DNA of 64,000 nucleotides from Acidobacteriota bacterium (GCA_003225315.1 QHZD01000022.1:62001-126000); one strand, 5' to 3'. Numbered from the stretch's first letter, positions 1 to 9,813 are shown. Translations and numbers: made by a program. The notes: generated by a model not told the origin, from the sequence alone.

Positions 1-632
1 ACCTTGTTCCCTTTGACTTGCGCACCCTTGAGGACCGACTGGACCTCGACGACGGCCTCGTGCCAGTCCGGATCGTGTTCGGAGACGCGAGTTGTGGCCG
101 ACTTGGGCGCATTCCAGCGGTGAACGTCCGTGACACGCCCGACGACCACGAAGTCCGCTGAGTTCAGCCGGTCTTGCAGCTCTTGATCGCCGATTTGCTC
201 TTGAGCGTGTTGGTATGTCTTTTCATCGGCGCCGGCCGGCTTAGGAGTCTCGCCGCTGCTGGTCTTGAATTCGTGCCCCAATTCCTTGACGGCCACGCCG
301 GAACCAAAGATCCAGCCTTCCGTATAGAATGTAGCTTGCGCGCCTTGCTGGAAAGCAGACGGATCTTTCAACTCGACGGTGACGTTGTCGCCCTTCTTCA
401 GCGAGACTGCCGAAGGCTTTTTCAGCACACTGTCAACGCGAACCACAGCCGTTTGCGCTGATTTCGGAACGCCGGTAAAGGAAGTGGCACCCAACTGGCT
501 GACCGTACCGGCAAAGACGATGCTCGATTGTTTGATGAGGGCCACTTGATTGCCCGTCGCCTGCGGCATCGCCGCAACACCTAACAGGCTAACGCCCAGA
601 ATTCCTGCAAGAAAAAATCTCGAAGTATTCAT
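1..632 (-). CDS. Secreted protein of unknown function, partial at left edge
   Basis: The reading frame starts at ATG 632 and is still open at base 1, so about 210 N-terminal residues are visible. AGGAG lies 6 nt before the ATG. Residues 1-25 look like a Sec signal peptide. The mature part carries two similar units: residues 34-75 (VFAGTV, then VVRVDSVLK) and residues 157-210 (VVVGRVTDV, then VVEVQSVLKG). Each pairs a 'source of V/A-G-x-V' strand with a 'V-x-V-x-S-V-L-K' strand, suggesting a duplicated beta-rich domain. It lies 38 nt behind the sialidase-like gene on the same strand, so co-transcription is likely. I do not recognise a named family. Confidence 0.75.
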   Translation of the reverse strand, partial: MNTSRFFLAGILGVSLLGVAAMPQATGNQVALIKQSSIVFAGTVSQLGATSFTGVPKSAQTAVVRVDSVLKKPSAVSLKKGDNVTVELKDPSAFQQGAQATFYTEGWIFGSGVAVKELGHEFKTSSGETPKPAGADEKTYQHAQEQIGDQELQDRLNSADFVVVGRVTDVHRWNAPKSATTRVSEHDPDWHEAVVEVQSVLKGAQVKGNK

Positions 633-670
633 GCGCATCTCCTTCTTTCGCGCCATGTTGCGAATGCGCT

Positions 671-2122
671 TCAGGGTTTCACCGGAACGCTGAAGTAAAA
701 CGGATCGATGGAAATCGCCACGGGATTGCCGGAGCCGTCCGTGAGTGTCTTCGTGCTGAAGTCCGCGGCCCGCTGGTACGTCACGCCCTGGGGGAAATTA
801 GTCAGGTCCGGGGTGTTGTTGGCGCAAAACACGCCGCGAAACTCATTTCCAACCGCGAGTAGGTAATCGTAGTCCCCCAGATAGGGCAAGAATTGCTGCA
901 CGGGCGTGTTCGCCGGGACATTCGCCAAAATAAGGTCCTGTACCGTCGCGAAAGCGTCGCGCGATTGCACCACATGTGTAACCCATCGGCTGGCAGAAAG
1001 TTGCTGATAGAGCATACCAACCGTGCCGTTGTTTGCTACTGCGAGTGCGATATTTGTGGCGTTCCGGATCGTCGTGTGAGGCAGGTCGGTCTTGGACCAC
1101 GTCACGCCCCGATCCGTGGAACGCCTTACATGCAGCGTGTAAATGTCTCCTTTGCTCCCGTGGTCCGCCCAGCCGACGTACACCGTGGAACTGTTATTTG
1201 GATCGACGGCTATGGAAAGCGTAGACCCGACGCGCTCCTGCCCCAAGGTCGGCGCATTCGACCAGGGGATAGAGGCGCGCTTGACCACTATTCGCCCCGG
1301 CAATTTGTCTGACGGATCCTTCAAGGCTTGGAATGGATTGGGGCCAGTTCCTCCCTTATCATCTCGTACCACAACAACGTCGCTCGTCGCGACGGTGCCA
1401 TTAAATTTTCGCCAGCCAAAGAAAGCCACGTAGACGGTGTTGTCGGCCGCAATCGCCGGGCGAACGGATGGACCATCCTGTCCCGCGGTCTTTCGCGTTT
1501 CGATCGAAAAGGATTTATAAGTCGCGCCGCCATCCACGGATACGTCCACAGTTGCCGTGTGGCCGTTGGGCTGATTGAAATCGTTAACGCCCACGTAGAT
1601 ACGGTCCGTGTTGGAAATGCCCAAAGCTCGCACAAAGGGCTGGTCCACGTTGCCGCGTGTGGACTGCACATTCATAACTGCACTGGATGAAACATCATTC
1701 GATTCCGACTCATCAAGCGTTATGGACGCGGCGCAAGCCAGGGTGCCGGCGTGCAAGTCGCCGCGGGGATGGTTCTCACCCGTGGGCATGGCGTGCGTGA
1801 TGTCGCAAGTCATGCGCTGCACGGGAGTGATGGCGCTGAGCACCCAGGTAGCGCCAGCGTCCTCGGAAACATAAACGGGAGCATTTCCGCTTGTCGAAAA
1901 CGGATTGGGAGTGAACGCCGACGCCACCATGATCTGGGGATTGACAGTCTGCACCGCCAGGAATGGCTCACTGTCTTGATTCGTCTCTCCGCTGAGGCTC
2001 GCAGGAATTAAGTTCACAACCCTAATCCCCGAAGACTGCCCACGGACTAACGCAAATCCCGCAATCATCATGAACGCAGCAAGAGTCAGAAAGCGTAGCC
2101 AGAAGGCAGCGAGGGCTTTCAT
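671..2122 (-). CDS. Exported sialidase/BNR-repeat beta-propeller protein
   Basis: A 483-residue protein with a clear Sec signal (residues 1-29, ending around RGQ). Three Asp-box (BNR) motifs of the S-x-D-x-G-x-T-W type are visible near residues 86-93 (SEDAGATW), 195-202 (SVDGGATY) and 335-342 (STDRGVTW), which mark a sialidase-like beta-propeller. I cannot see a convincing arginine triad, so calling it an active sialidase would go too far; glycan binding or hydrolysis is the family expectation. The frame is open 120 nt further upstream, but ATG 2122 is preferred because AGGAGAG sits about 9 nt before it and the signal peptide begins there. The following gene starts 38 nt after the stop. Confidence 0.8.
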   Translation of the reverse strand: MKALAAFWLRFLTLAAFMMIAGFALVRGQSSGIRVVNLIPASLSGETNQDSEPFLAVQTVNPQIMVASAFTPNPFSTSGNAPVYVSEDAGATWVLSAITPVQRMTCDITHAMPTGENHPRGDLHAGTLACAASITLDESESNDVSSSAVMNVQSTRGNVDQPFVRALGISNTDRIYVGVNDFNQPNGHTATVDVSVDGGATYKSFSIETRKTAGQDGPSVRPAIAADNTVYVAFFGWRKFNGTVATSDVVVVRDDKGGTGPNPFQALKDPSDKLPGRIVVKRASIPWSNAPTLGQERVGSTLSIAVDPNNSSTVYVGWADHGSKGDIYTLHVRRSTDRGVTWSKTDLPHTTIRNATNIALAVANNGTVGMLYQQLSASRWVTHVVQSRDAFATVQDLILANVPANTPVQQFLPYLGDYDYLLAVGNEFRGVFCANNTPDLTNFPQGVTYQRAADFSTKTLTDGSGNPVAISIDPFYFSVPVKP

Positions 2123-2368
2123 GGGGATCGTCTCTCCTGTAGTGGTTTCCCCAATCGGACAGCACGACACCCGATGTGGGGTACGCCTGCAGGTGAGCCG
2201 GGTTGCGCATGCAAGGCATACTGTCCCGAAAACTTCAGCCAAGTTGTAACATACACCTGACCGATTTAGCGCACAATGGCTCCAGTACGTCTAGCCGAAT
2301 CTTCCTATTTTTCGTGTGTCTCGCGTTCGATTGCTTCCCGGTACTCTGCCGCGTATCATTACCGATTC

Positions 2369-4180
2369 ATGTATACGGTCCAATCGCATCTGTCCAAGTC
2401 CCGTTGCCTGCTGTTCCTCGCACTCCTGGCGTTCTCGGGGGCACTATGCCTGGGACCTAACGCCGCCACCGCCCAGGAATCGAACGAAATCCTTCCTCTC
2501 AGCCAGGTGCGCGCAGGCATGCAGGGATACGCTTACACGATTTTCGCCGGCGATCAGGTGGAAAAGTTCGACCTCGAAGTGATCGGCGTTTTGGAGAATT
2601 TTCTCGGCCCCAAGCAGTCCATCATCCTTGTGCAGTTGAAGGGACCGAAGGTTGAGCACACTGGTGTTGTCGCAGGAATGAGCGGCAGCCCGGTCTATCT
2701 CGACGGAAAACTCGCGGGCGCATTGTCGCTGAAGCTGGGCGTTTTTACCAAGGAGCCTATCGGAGGCGTTACGCCCATTCAAGACGTGCTGAACCCGCCT
2801 TCCCAAACTGCTGTAGCCCAGGCCGCCACACAGCAATTCGGGCTTCCCAGCGAAGCTTCCACTCGGACCGGGCTGCCTTCCGGCTCCGCGCTCGAGCCCA
2901 TTGAAACACCGCTCGTTTTCTCCGGTTTCCAGCCTGCAGCGCTGCAACAATTCGCAAATCAACTGCAAGGCTATGGGATCGTCGCTGCGCAAGGCGGCAC
3001 GGCGTCGCCCCGCCCCGATGATGGTCGTCTCGTGGCCGGAGACATGGCGGGCATGGTCCTGGTTCAAGGCGATGCCTCTATCAATTCCGCGTGCACGGTT
3101 ACTGCGGTTCAAGCCGATCGCGTTTATCTCTGCGGCCATCCGTTCCTGAGTCTTGGTGACATTCAGATTCCCATGGCGCGCAGCCGCGTCGTCACCACGC
3201 TCTCTTCCGATCTTGCTTCCACGAAAATCGTCAACGTTGGCGCTTCTATCGGTACAATCACCGGCGATCACCTCACGGCTGTCACCGGCAAACTCGGTGC
3301 GCCTCCCGCGATGATTCCTCTGGATCTGACGCTGCTCGTCTCTGGCGCCGCGCCTGCAAAGCAAAAGTCGCTCCATTTCGAGCTCGTCAATCATCCGAAG
3401 CTGACGCCGCTCCTCGTGGCCATCACCACGTTCAGCGGGCTCACGCAAAACTCCTTGTACGGCGAAGGCACCACGCTGCATCTTTCCGGCGAGATTCGCT
3501 TGCAAGGCCATGCGGCCGTACAAATTGAAAACACCTTTGCTCCGGGCGATTCGCTCTCTCCCGATGGATTGCCTATCGCCTTGACGATGCAAAATGTTTT
3601 TACGCGCTTGTTCGCCAATACTTTTGAACCGGCCAAGGTGGACCGCATCGCGCTCCGTGTGGAAAGCGTACCAGGCAGAAAATCATTCGCCATTGAGAGT
3701 GCGTGGCTGGAAAAAGGCGAGGCTGCTCCCGGTGAAACTCTTCGCGTGCGTGTTTTGCTGCGGCCTTATCGCGGCCCTGCTCGCGTCGAGGAAACCACCG
3801 TTCGCATTCCCGAGCAGGTTTCGAGGGGCACCACGCTGCGTATTCTGGTCAGCGACGCCGATTTGTTGAATCGCGCCTCGCGCGGATTCGCCTTTGCCGG
3901 TGCCGGCAGCGGCCCTACGGGCCTCGATCAACTCATCGCACTCTTGAATCGCGAGCGCAGGAATGACCGTCTTTACGTCGGTCTGTTCGTTCCAGCTCCC
4001 ACGCTTCTCTGGGACGACAAGGAGTTGCCGAATGTTCCTCTCTCGCAAATCAACATCGTCGACGGCCGTCCCACTCCCGGCAGCGTCCAGGTGCTGCGCG
4101 AATCGTTGGCCAGCGAAGCTTCCATCCCTCTCGGAGGTCCCGTCTCCGGCGTTATCTCTCTGAATCTGCAAGTCCGGTGA
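2369..4180 (+). CDS. SpoIVB-like (S55) peptidase domain protein, exported
   Basis: A protein of about 603 residues with a signal peptide (residues 1-35, ending near ATAQ). Residues 101-115 hold GMSGSPVYLDGKL, the serine-centred motif of S55/SpoIVB-type peptidases, and residues 251-264 hold the candidate histidine in LCGHPFLSLG. The serine motif comes before the histidine motif, the reverse of the order I know for SpoIVB. Residues 300-600 are beta-rich and unassigned. ATG 2369 gives the best signal peptide; the frame is open back to 2276, and no strong ribosome-binding site marks either start. The stop overlaps the GTG of the next gene, so the two are probably translated together. Confidence 0.75.
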   Translation: MYTVQSHLSKSRCLLFLALLAFSGALCLGPNAATAQESNEILPLSQVRAGMQGYAYTIFAGDQVEKFDLEVIGVLENFLGPKQSIILVQLKGPKVEHTGVVAGMSGSPVYLDGKLAGALSLKLGVFTKEPIGGVTPIQDVLNPPSQTAVAQAATQQFGLPSEASTRTGLPSGSALEPIETPLVFSGFQPAALQQFANQLQGYGIVAAQGGTASPRPDDGRLVAGDMAGMVLVQGDASINSACTVTAVQADRVYLCGHPFLSLGDIQIPMARSRVVTTLSSDLASTKIVNVGASIGTITGDHLTAVTGKLGAPPAMIPLDLTLLVSGAAPAKQKSLHFELVNHPKLTPLLVAITTFSGLTQNSLYGEGTTLHLSGEIRLQGHAAVQIENTFAPGDSLSPDGLPIALTMQNVFTRLFANTFEPAKVDRIALRVESVPGRKSFAIESAWLEKGEAAPGETLRVRVLLRPYRGPARVEETTVRIPEQVSRGTTLRILVSDADLLNRASRGFAFAGAGSGPTGLDQLIALLNRERRNDRLYVGLFVPAPTLLWDDKELPNVPLSQINIVDGRPTPGSVQVLRESLASEASIPLGGPVSGVISLNLQVR

Positions 4181-6510
4181 TCACTACAATGCCCAAGCCA
4201 CGATCGCGCGTAGGGTTTTTCCGAATCCTTTACCTCATCAGCCTCCTTTGCCTCCTATGCCTCCCGTCTTCCTTTGCCGAGCATACCCGTCGCTGGCGCC
4301 AGTCTGCTTACGATGAATTCCTCAAAGGGACCGCGCATGGCGTAGCGGTGCGTAGCGACGGCCGCCTGGAACTCGCGCCCAAATTCAGCCTGCTTGCCGA
4401 TGCGGATGCTTCCTATCTCTGGTCCGTCCGGCTCGATCCCAAAGGCACACTCTATGCGGCGGGCGGCTCGCCTGCGAAAGTATTTCGTTTCGATTCCTCC
4501 GGCAAAGCCACAGTCGTCTTCGATTCCACGGACCTCTCCGCACAAGCCATCGCCTTCGACTCCAAAGGGATTCTTTATGTCGGTACTTCTCCCGACGGCA
4601 AGGTTTACAAGGTCTCGGCTTCCGGCGAAAAGTCCGTTTTCTTCGATCCGAAAACAAAATACATCTGGGACCTTACTTTCTCGCCCGACGAGACTCTCTA
4701 CGTCGCCACAGGGGACAAGGGTCAGGTCTTCGCCGTTGCGCCCGATGGCAAAGGCGAGCTTTTCTACTCCAGCGACGAGGCACACATTCGCGTTCTGGCG
4801 CTCGATTCAAACGGAAACCTGATCGCCGGTACGGAACCGAGCGGCCGCATCCTGCGCATCTCCCGGAATTCCTCAAAATCTTCCGTCAAAGATTCCGCCG
4901 GGCCGAAAGCCGAAGGCTTCGTTTTCTACGAAACCTCCAAGCGAGAAATCACCTCCCTGGCTGTCGCTACTGATGGCTCCATTTACGTTTCAGCGATTGG
5001 CGAAAAGCAGCGCCCCGGGCAGGCTCCCACCACGATTATCTCGACACCGCAAGGCACGACTACCTTCACTGGCCCCGTCGTGAACCCAGGGCAAGCCCAA
5101 CCCCAGCAACCGTTCGCTTCATTTCCAGCCCTTGTCTCGAGCAGCATCTACCGCATCAGCGCCGACGGGGCACCGGAAGAGCTTTGGTCGTCTCGCGAAG
5201 ATGTCGTTTACTCCCTCGGCCTTGCATCCGATGGCCGCTTGCTGGCAGGCACGGGCAATAGCGGCGCTCTCCTCGCCATCGATGGGCACGGCGTTTTCGC
5301 GCATCTCGCCAAGTCCAGCTCAGCGCAAATCACGGGCATCGCGCGTAATTCCACGGGCAAAGTTTTCCTGTGCACCGCAAACCCGGGAAAGGTTTATTCG
5401 GTTGGCCTGGAGTACGAAGCCGAAGGCACGTTCGAATCCCGCTCCTTCGACGCGCAGCTTTTCTCGCACTGGGGACGCATCGAATGGTGGAGTCCGCCGC
5501 CGGCCGGAGCGGCTAAATCTTCAAACGCGTCGGCTGATCCACGACTGGAATTTTTTGTGCGCTCGGGGAACACGGAAGACCCTGGCCGCGAGTGGTCGCG
5601 CTGGTTCGGCCCGTACACAAAATCGGGCAGCGCAACCGAAGTACCACCTGCGCGTTTCGTGCAATGGAAGGCAATCATTCACGACGGCCGCCCTGGCGAC
5701 GGCATTGATTGGGTAAGCCTCGCGTATTTGCCACGCAATGTAGCCCCAGTCATTGATGGGATCGCGCTCCAAGATCCCGGAGTGCGCGCGCAAAGCATCT
5801 CGTCGAACCAGCCTGCGCCAGTGACACTGAAGATGCCGCCGTCGCCAAATGTTTCCGGAGTGGTGATATCGCAGAGCAGCACGCCGCCGCGTTTCGAACA
5901 GCCGCCGCAGGGCACCATGCAGAAGGGCTATCAATCTGTCGTCTGGACTGCGCATGACGACAACGACGACGAGCTGCGCTACGCGGTTTATTTTCGCGGT
6001 GAAAACGAACACGAGTGGAAATTATTGAAGGACAACCTCGAGCAGAAGTTTTATTCGTGGGATACGACGACATTGCCGGATGGAGCGTACTACTTGAAGA
6101 TTGTGGCGAGCGACGCGCCGTCGAATCCGCCAGCCCTGGCCCTAAAGGCTGAACGCGAAAGCGAGCGCTTCGAAGTGGACAACACGCCCCCTGTGGTTGA
6201 ACCGGTGAAGGCCGTGCCATATATCGACTACTCTGGTAAAAGCTATTCAAGCCGGGGAGTGAGCACTTCATTTACCGTGCGCGACGACACGAGTAGCATC
6301 GAACGCGCCCAATACAGCCTCGACGGGGGCGACTGGATTCTGGTGGCACCCGCTGCGGGAATCAGCGACTCCCTAGAAGAGCACTACGAATTTCGTCTCA
6401 CCGTGGGATTGTCGCCGGGAGAACACACTATTGCAGTGCGCGCCTACGATCGCTTCGAAAATGTTGGCAGCGGGAAAACCACGTTCACGGTTCCGGCAGC
6501 CAAACCATAG
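4177..6510 (+). CDS. Exported beta-propeller protein with C-terminal Ig-like region
   Basis: A 777-residue protein whose GTG start overlaps the TGA of the S55 peptidase gene; ATG 4189 is an alternative start. The N-terminus has a hydrophobic signal (ILYLISLLCLLCLPSSFA). Residues 60-420 contain repeated blades such as LYVGTSPDGKVYKVSASG and LYVATGDKGQVFAVAPDG, typical of NHL/WD40-like propellers. The last 250 residues contain Ig-like strands (VVWTAHDDNDDELRYAVYFR, DGAYYLKIVASDAPSNPP). No catalytic motif is recognisable. Coupling to the peptidase suggests a joint envelope role, but the function is unknown. Confidence 0.75.
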   Translation: MITTMPKPRSRVGFFRILYLISLLCLLCLPSSFAEHTRRWRQSAYDEFLKGTAHGVAVRSDGRLELAPKFSLLADADASYLWSVRLDPKGTLYAAGGSPAKVFRFDSSGKATVVFDSTDLSAQAIAFDSKGILYVGTSPDGKVYKVSASGEKSVFFDPKTKYIWDLTFSPDETLYVATGDKGQVFAVAPDGKGELFYSSDEAHIRVLALDSNGNLIAGTEPSGRILRISRNSSKSSVKDSAGPKAEGFVFYETSKREITSLAVATDGSIYVSAIGEKQRPGQAPTTIISTPQGTTTFTGPVVNPGQAQPQQPFASFPALVSSSIYRISADGAPEELWSSREDVVYSLGLASDGRLLAGTGNSGALLAIDGHGVFAHLAKSSSAQITGIARNSTGKVFLCTANPGKVYSVGLEYEAEGTFESRSFDAQLFSHWGRIEWWSPPPAGAAKSSNASADPRLEFFVRSGNTEDPGREWSRWFGPYTKSGSATEVPPARFVQWKAIIHDGRPGDGIDWVSLAYLPRNVAPVIDGIALQDPGVRAQSISSNQPAPVTLKMPPSPNVSGVVISQSSTPPRFEQPPQGTMQKGYQSVVWTAHDDNDDELRYAVYFRGENEHEWKLLKDNLEQKFYSWDTTTLPDGAYYLKIVASDAPSNPPALALKAERESERFEVDNTPPVVEPVKAVPYIDYSGKSYSSRGVSTSFTVRDDTSSIERAQYSLDGGDWILVAPAAGISDSLEEHYEFRLTVGLSPGEHTIAVRAYDRFENVGSGKTTFTVPAAKP

Positions 6511-6530
6511 CCTCAAGCCGGAATTACGAC

Positions 6531-6558
6531 CTTGTCATCCTGAGCCAAGCGAAGGATC
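6531..6558 (+). repeat. Dispersed intergenic motif, 'VILSEAKDL' type
   Basis: This short intergenic stretch (CTTGTCATCCTGAGCCAAGC, then GAAGGATC) resembles a small repeat recalled from soil and environmental bacteria, where it often appears as a spurious VILSEAKDL peptide. A degenerate relative may lie at 30491-30512 on the opposite strand. The identification is from memory of the motif, not from a search. Confidence 0.45.
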
Positions 6559-6695
6559 AACTGGCACGGGGTCACCCTCTAGAATTGGGGCTGCTCTGCA
6601 AAAGCCCAAACCCCGGACACAAAGACAAGCTATGAGTTTTTCCTATTTATGTTTGAACTGATGCTAACTGAAAACTGAGGACTCACAACTCTATT

Positions 6696-7043
6696 TCAGC
6701 TTGCCCAGTGGTCCTTGGGCGGAACCGCTTGGAACTTCTCTATTTCCGCGCCGAAGCCGATGCGGCCATCGCCGTAAGGCTCGTTGCGCACGTGGACCAC
6801 TCGGGCAGTACAGCGCATTTCCTGGGCAGAATTCCCGGTCACTTCCGCAGGCATGCGGAGAGTCGCCTCGATGGGCATGCCCACCTGCAGCGGAGCCGAC
6901 GAAGCAAAGAAGAAGCCCCCACGCGAGACGTTCAGCGCCTCTGTAAAATGTTCGGTCTTGTCCGAAGCTACGCCGAGGGATCGGAAACGCAGGGGCGTCC
7001 GAAGGTTGAGGCGGGCCAGTTGCCGACGTTCGGTTACTTTCAT
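6696..7043 (-). CDS. PilZ domain protein
   Basis: A 115-residue single-domain protein. RRQLARLNLRTPLRF near the N-terminus supplies the RxxxR element, and NVSRGGF supplies the (D/N)xSxxG element, so both c-di-GMP contact motifs of PilZ domains are intact. ATG 7043 is chosen because GGGGGAGGA lies just upstream; the frame is open further but the extra residues are not PilZ-like. It is divergent from the dehydratase gene. Its role as a c-di-GMP receptor is inferred from the family. Confidence 0.85.
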   Translation of the reverse strand: MKVTERRQLARLNLRTPLRFRSLGVASDKTEHFTEALNVSRGGFFFASSAPLQVGMPIEATLRMPAEVTGNSAQEMRCTARVVHVRNEPYGDGRIGFGAEIEKFQAVPPKDHWAS

Positions 7044-7282
7044 CTCGTCCTCCCCCGCGCGAGGAAGGTGAAGCGCGGACACTCGCGACCTTGGTGGAGG
7101 GTGCTTCCAGCCTAACAGAGCCAGCCCAGCGGTCAAGTATCAAACTTTCCATGGCCAATACGTACCAGTACCAGACTGGAAGAGAGCGCCGCACACCCGG
7201 ACGCCACGTGTGCGAGCATGCCATAATGCCTCTTTAACCGCCTGGCTTGGTGAGCTAAACGTAAGAACTGGCAAGTCTTCTT

Positions 7283-8311
7283 ATGCCCAAAGTGAGCCCT
7301 ATGAGCACAGCCCCGTCCGTCGAGACCGCCAACTACCACCCGCCCAGTTGGGAAGCCATCCTTGCGGCGCACGCTCGCATCGCGCCAAGGATCCACCGCA
7401 CACCCGTTCTGAGGTCCACGTCTTTGAACGCCATGACTGGAGCGCAGCTCTTCTTCAAATGCGAAAACCTGCAGAAAACTGGCTCATTCAAAATTCGCGG
7501 TGCGTCGAACGCGATTCTTTCACTAACCGAACAAGAGGCGGCGCGAGGGATTGTCACGCAATCGAGCGGCAATCACGGTGCTGCTGTGGCTTGTGCGGCC
7601 GCATGGCGTGGAATCCCCGCCTGGATCGTCATGCCCAGGAACGCGCCCGCCGTGAAAGCCAAGGCCATCGAGGGCTACGGCGGAAAAGTTGTTTTCTGCG
7701 AGCCGACCGTGACGGCGCGGAAGGCCACTTGCGACCATGTCCAAGCGGAAACAAGCGCGCACCTGGTACATCCCTACGACGACGATCGCATCATCGCCGG
7801 GCAGGCCACTGTTGCCACGGAGCTCCTGGAGGAAGTTGGCGACCTGGACGCCGTATTCGCTCCGGTCAGCGGCGGCGGATTGCTCAGCGGCACGTGTCTC
7901 GGCGCCAAGGGAATTCGCGCCGATGTGCGCATATTTGGCTGTGAACCCGAGCGCGCGGATGACGCTTACCGCTCTCTGACCACGGGCACTTTACAATCGC
8001 AAGACTCCAGCGACACGATCGCGGACGGCTTGCGCGCCTCGTTGGCGCCGCGCACTTTCGCGATCCTCCGCCGTCATGTGGAACGCATCCTGCTGGTCAG
8101 TGAAGAGGAAATCATTTCCGCCGCGCGGCTGGTCTGGGAGCGCATGAAAATTATCATTGAACCATCAAGCGCGGTGGCCATCGCGCCGCTACTGAGGCCA
8201 GGAGTTGTTGCATCCCTGAATCTGTCGAAACGCGCCGACGCCGCCGTCCCAAAGCTCGGCGTCATCTTTTCCGGTGGAAACGTGGACCTTTCTTCCCTTC
8301 CTTGGAAGTAA
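7283..8311 (+). CDS. PLP-dependent threonine/serine dehydratase
   Basis: A 342-residue fold-type II PLP enzyme. Lys70 in TGSFKIRGA is the Schiff-base lysine, SSGNHG (94-99) is the substrate loop, and SGGGLLSG (196-203) binds the PLP phosphate. The length fits a catabolic-type dehydratase or serine racemase without the ACT regulatory domain of biosynthetic IlvA. The expected reaction is deamination of threonine or serine to a 2-oxoacid plus ammonia. The start is uncertain: ATG 7283 and ATG 7301 are both possible and neither has a strong ribosome-binding site. The gene stands alone. Confidence 0.85.
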   Translation: MPKVSPMSTAPSVETANYHPPSWEAILAAHARIAPRIHRTPVLRSTSLNAMTGAQLFFKCENLQKTGSFKIRGASNAILSLTEQEAARGIVTQSSGNHGAAVACAAAWRGIPAWIVMPRNAPAVKAKAIEGYGGKVVFCEPTVTARKATCDHVQAETSAHLVHPYDDDRIIAGQATVATELLEEVGDLDAVFAPVSGGGLLSGTCLGAKGIRADVRIFGCEPERADDAYRSLTTGTLQSQDSSDTIADGLRASLAPRTFAILRRHVERILLVSEEEIISAARLVWERMKIIIEPSSAVAIAPLLRPGVVASLNLSKRADAAVPKLGVIFSGGNVDLSSLPWK

Positions 8312-8341
8312 CCGCGGTCCAAAGCTGGAAATTCAGCGGTT
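8310..8341. terminator. Weak hairpin between convergent genes
   Basis: AACCGC at 8310-8315 pairs with GCGGTT at 8336-8341, in the gap between the dehydratase and the convergent methyltransferase. There is no real T-tract, so terminator activity is tentative. Confidence 0.3.
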
Positions 8342-8370
8342 TTGGGGGGATTGCGCGACTCGCGTCCGGC

Positions 8371-9201
8371 TCACAGTTTCTTGGCGATAATTAGTCCGTA
8401 AACGAAATTCCCCGACGCGAAACCGGCTCGCATTGCGGTGAAAGCCTGCAGAAAATCGACAAACTCCGAACCATTTTCCGCCGCCACCTGCCAGAGTGTT
8501 TTGTTCTTCAGAATGTCCAGACACAAGTCCCAGGTCTTGGCGCAGTTCTTGTTCAGAATCTCGCTGTAAATGACTCGCATGCAATTTGACTTCACGAACT
8601 CGTCGTAATCTTGCATGGTCTCCAGTTCAACCAGCATGCCCTTTTCAATCGGCTGGATGAATTTCTTGTGCTCGTGTTCGCCGAGCTGCTCCTTCTTGAA
8701 CCAATCGGTGACGGCTAGCGTCCCGCCCGATTCCAGGCACTTCGCGGCTGATGCAAAGAATTTTTGTTTTTGCGGATAGTGCGAAATGGATTCAATCGAC
8801 CAAACAACATCGAAAGTCTCGTCAAATCTCATCTCCTCGGCATCCATCAGCGCGAACTTTGCGTTCACCCCTTCGAGGGCCGCCGCCTTCCGCGCCATTT
8901 CCACTTGAACGGGAGAAATCGTGATCCCGGTCGCCTCCGCGCCATACTTCCTGGCTAGGTAGATACTGCTTGCGCCAAACCCGCATCCGGCGTCGAGGAT
9001 CTTGCGCCCCGGCACGAGCGCGGCTAGGTGCGCGAGATGTTCAATAAGCTGAACCTGAGCCTGTTCTTTGGTTTCTTCCCCGCTTACCCAATAACCGTGA
9101 TGCAGGTGTTCGCCCCACAGCTCGCGGTAGTAGGGGCTTGTACGGTCGTAGTGATCTCTGACTATTTCTTTATCGGCATAGCGAGATGTTTCGCAGGACA
9201 T
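8371..9201 (-). CDS. SAM-dependent methyltransferase (class I)
   Basis: A 276-residue Rossmann-fold methyltransferase. Motif I is ILDAGCGFGAS at residues 68-78, followed by acidic motif II (ATGITISPVQVEMA) and the FDVVWSIESISHYPQK block. The N-terminus (YDRTSPYYRELWGEHLHHGY) resembles small-molecule methyltransferases of the tocopherol, geranyl-diphosphate and sterol type. The substrate cannot be read from sequence. ATG 9201 is chosen over the in-frame TTG 9207 because AAGAGG lies 6 nt before it. Confidence 0.8.
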   Translation of the reverse strand: MSCETSRYADKEIVRDHYDRTSPYYRELWGEHLHHGYWVSGEETKEQAQVQLIEHLAHLAALVPGRKILDAGCGFGASSIYLARKYGAEATGITISPVQVEMARKAAALEGVNAKFALMDAEEMRFDETFDVVWSIESISHYPQKQKFFASAAKCLESGGTLAVTDWFKKEQLGEHEHKKFIQPIEKGMLVELETMQDYDEFVKSNCMRVIYSEILNKNCAKTWDLCLDILKNKTLWQVAAENGSEFVDFLQAFTAMRAGFASGNFVYGLIIAKKL

Positions 9202-9813
9202 GATCAACCTCTTGGATTCACTCCGATCTTTTTGCCCGGGCTACTTGTGCGCGGTTGGCGGCTCGCCCGTATCGGAGCCGGCAACTTTGTCCGCTCTTGA
9301 AACGCGACGGCAAACTCGAAGCCTCATTAGGGCAGGATTCTGCCGTCCGGTTCAGCGATGCGCACAATCTCCTAGAAACACTGGAATAGCTATCGGGTCT
9401 TCACTCTATTTGATCACTAGGTGATTATTGCCATCGCAGACGTCTCTTTGCAAATTATTTTGGACACTCGTGCCGCAAATTAACAAACTCCGCCACAGGG
9501 TGTTCCAGATTCATGCACTATTTGTGCAAGGAACTGGACAAGTGTGTGCATACTGCGAGAGTGCGAACATCTCTTTATCATAGAAAACACAGTACTTATG
9601 CGCCCGTGAATTTGGATAGCTACTTGCTCTACCCATCAGCGGGAGGCCGACCTTACAAGCAGCTTCGTGGACCTTCGAAATACCGGCCAAGACTCTCAAA
9701 ATTCGCCTAGCCTCCTCCTCACTCCCCCCGCCCCGGGTGCTTCCCCACAAGCACTCGGGGCCTTCCTTTACTCCGTTTCCCAAGTTGACACTGTCGAGCC
9801 GCAACCCTGCCGT
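9202..9813. other. Gene-poor intergenic region
   Basis: About 610 bp with no convincing gene; the open frames here lack ribosome-binding sites and family features. It contains a short inverted repeat at 9413-9425 (ATCAC-TAG-GTGAT) that could be a protein-binding site, and a hairpin at 9731-9760. I see no RNA gene. Confidence 0.5.
9731..9760. terminator. GC-rich hairpin, possible terminator
   Basis: CCCCG-G-GTGCTT pairs with AAGCAC-T-CGGGG across a 6-nt loop, with one mismatch. A pyrimidine-rich run follows on the plus strand, but no clean T-tract exists on either side. It lies 3' of the minus-strand gene ending at 9814. Confidence 0.35.

Noticed and set aside
2444-3592. 382-residue minus-strand frame
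   Set aside because: Antisense to the S55 peptidase gene, with Arg-rich composition and no family pattern.
9511-9804. 97-residue minus-strand frame
   Set aside because: No ribosome-binding site, no recognisable pattern and it spans the hairpin at 9731-9760.
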